Shown here piece after piece: positions 4,825-6,587 of a stretch of DNA of 6,587 bases. The notes below the pieces were generated by a model that was not told where the DNA came from, searched no databases, and saw only the letters and a program-made list of their open reading frames with translations. Made by a program: the position numbers and the translations under genes. Numbering within the stretch: position 1 is the stretch's first letter; each line of letters begins with the position of its first letter. The stretch is taken from positions 1 through 6,587 of the forward strand of contig CAMDBK010000180.1 of the NCBI GenBank assembly GCA_945889235.1. Reading direction: 5' to 3'. The DNA is from Chitinophaga pinensis. GTDB lineage: Bacteria > Bacteroidota > Bacteroidia > SXHM01.

Positions 4825-6587
4825 ATGAAAAAAATTATACTTTTTTTCGTTTTTATTTTTTCTGCCAGCTTTCTTTTCGCGCAACAAGAAGAGTGGAAAC
4901 AACACTTTGATAAAATAAAAGAAGTTGACCCGCTTGAGGATGATTTTTACGATAATCCTGACGCTTCAAAAATTCCTGCAATCAAAACAAAGTACCAGGA
5001 AATCCTTAACCTGATTGAACAAGTTGAATCGAAATCATCAGATTACCGTGATGCAGCAACTTACCAAAAAGCCTCATTACTTACCAGCATAAGTTATTTA
5101 TATAAGGAATTGAAAGATTTCGAAAAGCAGGAAGAATATGTAACCAAAGCTTTTGTTCTTTGGCCTTACTTCAGTTCACTTAGCCTTTATTCAGTTGAAA
5201 AGCATCTGGATTTCAGCAACTCTTATCCTCTGGACAATGAATATACAAATATGATTTACCTCGGTGTTTTTTCTGCTTATGAAAACAAAAATTACAGTCG
5301 TGTTTATGAACTAGAGAAACTTTATGAAACTGTAAAAAAGAATATTAACCCTATTAATGAATGGCTGATAATTTACGACATCGCAAGAACCTACAATAAA
5401 GACAGTAAAGGGAATGAAGAACTGGCACAGCACTGGGTAAATTCACTTGAAAAATGGCCGCCACTGACAAGTGAAAACAAAGAGCGAAACAAAGGGCCCT
5501 TTGATTTTATGGTGAAGAACATTAATAACATGAGTACCAATGATCAGAGCCTGAAACTCCGCGCTGCCCATGCTTTATATGCTGTTGAAAAATATGCAGA
5601 GGCTGATAAATGGTTTGGCAATTATGCAAAATCGGCAAGCTCGCCAACACTTGATGCAGGCTGGGATTATTCGGAATCAGCTATGAAAGAACCTGATAAA
5701 ACCGATGCAAGAAACGCAGTGAATATTATTGAACAATTTACGTCAGGTTTCTCGGAATATGAATGGGAGCGTTTGCAAAAAGTTTATGAATTTATTGGTG
5801 ATGATGCCAAAGTGCAGGAAATAAAAAACAAAGTAATTGAAGCAAGAAGAAAAGCAGAAGAAGAACAACGACAAATAGCAAGACGCGAAGAAGAAGAGCG
5901 CAGACAACGGGAAAAAGAAGAACGTAAACGTGATGCCCGCGGCAGATTTTCTGTTGCAGTTTCAACAAATCCCTTCATGTATATCTGGAAAGACTACCCT
6001 GTTGCACTTGATATACGGATTGGAAGAGTTATCAGCGAATTCAGAGTCATTTTTTCAAATACCACTGATAAAGGTGATAAATATCGCTTTGCACAATGGA
6101 ATGCGAAAGACATTGCAAAAAATCATACCTATCATTATTCGGGAATGGAATATTCATACACACTGAAAGTTCTTGTCGGGAAAATGGAAACAAAACAAGT
6201 AGGCAGACGAAAACAAATTGTAGGCGGCTATGTTGGTCTTCAGCCGCGCTATTCTTCTTATAAGTTTGATGGAAGTAACATTGCATTTAAGGATGCAACA
6301 ACCGGAATAATGAACCCGGAAATACCTGTAAACGCTGCTGCACAGCGTTATGACCTTTGCCTTCTCTTCGGTTTCCTTGGCGATAATCTTGGCGGTTTTT
6401 TCCATATTGATTATTATTTTGGAGTAGGTGTTGGCTACAGAGCACTTCAAACTTCCGCTTCTGATGCATCGGGAAATTCCGTTGATATAACACAATACCA
6501 ATTTGATGATACCGTTGACAGACGCTATGATCCTGCCCGCTGGAATAAAATATATGTTCCCGTCCGTTTTGGTTTCAGGATTGGGAT
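4825..6587 (+). CDS. Secreted TPR-like / charged-helix / outer-membrane beta-barrel protein, unknown function (right end cut)
   Basis: I do not recognise a named family. The frame is open from the ATG for 587 codons and leaves the window without a stop. Residues 1-19 (MKKIILFFVFIFSASFLFA) form a signal peptide, probably cleaved before Gln20; there is no lipobox cysteine. Residues 20-330 are helical, with at least four TPR-like hairpins near 78-113, 142-172, 179-212 and 246-272 (for example AAHALYAVEKYAEADKWF). Residues 331-371 are nearly all Glu, Arg, Lys, Gln and Ala: a coiled coil or single charged helix. From 373 the pattern changes to alternating hydrophobic strands rich in Gly and aromatics (FSVAVSTNPFMYIW, YVGLQPRYSSYKF, FHIDYYFGVGVGYRAL, YVPVRFGFRIG), as in Bacteroidota outer-membrane barrels. 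The inferred layout is a periplasmic helical arm joined by a rod to a C-terminal barrel. The last visible strand suggests the stop lies not far beyond the edge. It has its own promoter and lies 39 bp after the epimerase. A role in envelope scaffolding or sensing is possible but unproven. Confidence 0.85.
   Translation, partial: MKKIILFFVFIFSASFLFAQQEEWKQHFDKIKEVDPLEDDFYDNPDASKIPAIKTKYQEILNLIEQVESKSSDYRDAATYQKASLLTSISYLYKELKDFEKQEEYVTKAFVLWPYFSSLSLYSVEKHLDFSNSYPLDNEYTNMIYLGVFSAYENKNYSRVYELEKLYETVKKNINPINEWLIIYDIARTYNKDSKGNEELAQHWVNSLEKWPPLTSENKERNKGPFDFMVKNINNMSTNDQSLKLRAAHALYAVEKYAEADKWFGNYAKSASSPTLDAGWDYSESAMKEPDKTDARNAVNIIEQFTSGFSEYEWERLQKVYEFIGDDAKVQEIKNKVIEARRKAEEEQRQIARREEEERRQREKEERKRDARGRFSVAVSTNPFMYIWKDYPVALDIRIGRVISEFRVIFSNTTDKGDKYRFAQWNAKDIAKNHTYHYSGMEYSYTLKVLVGKMETKQVGRRKQIVGGYVGLQPRYSSYKFDGSNIAFKDATTGIMNPEIPVNAAAQRYDLCLLFGFLGDNLGGFFHIDYYFGVGVGYRALQTSASDASGNSVDITQYQFDDTVDRRYDPARWNKIYVPVRFGFRIG

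Noticed and set aside
5784..5978. Minus-strand Ser/Arg/Leu-rich open frame of 64 codons
   Set aside because: It is the mirror image of the purine-rich charged-helix tract; the low complexity explains the open frame.
6047..6501. Three minus-strand open frames of 68-115 codons opposite the beta-barrel part
   Set aside because: The plus-strand frame is continuous from a signal peptide through barrel strands; these are shadows.

Overview
The window looks like ordinary chromosomal DNA of a Bacteroidota bacterium, perhaps Chitinophagales/Sphingobacteriia-like. This rests on three things: TAnnTTTG-type -7 promoter motifs, near-absent Shine-Dalgarno sequences with A-rich leaders, and protein sequences that read like the Bacteroidota versions of TyrS, MqnC and FadJ. 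No database search was possible, so the taxonomy is an inference.

Layout: five protein genes fill almost the whole window, arranged around a divergent intergenic region of 85 bp (3687-3771). The left arm is transcribed leftward: mqnC (menaquinone synthesis by the futalosine route), then fadJ (bifunctional beta-oxidation enzyme), then the 5' part of tyrS (tyrosyl-tRNA synthetase), which runs off the left edge. fadJ and tyrS are 9 bp apart and are probably co-transcribed; mqnC and fadJ are 51 bp apart. The right arm is transcribed rightward: a dipeptide epimerase of the enolase superfamily that starts at a TTG codon, then a secreted protein with TPR-like helical hairpins, a highly charged helix and a predicted outer-membrane beta-barrel, cut by the right edge. 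That last gene has the best promoter in the window.

How the genes relate: the three left genes are housekeeping functions (respiratory quinone, fatty acid degradation, translation) with no single shared pathway. The epimerase probably acts in the cytoplasm on peptidoglycan-derived or other dipeptides. The last gene encodes an envelope protein of unknown role. There are no RNA genes, mobile elements, CRISPR arrays or sizeable repeats, and no gene-free stretch over 300 bases. The right arm is visibly more A+T-rich than the fadJ/mqnC region.

Most worth a second look: TyrS reads G-V-G-N where class I synthetases have the HIGH signature, losing the first histidine; and the TPR-like/charged helix/beta-barrel architecture of the right-edge protein. 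I saw no convincing evidence of a wholly new multi-gene system.
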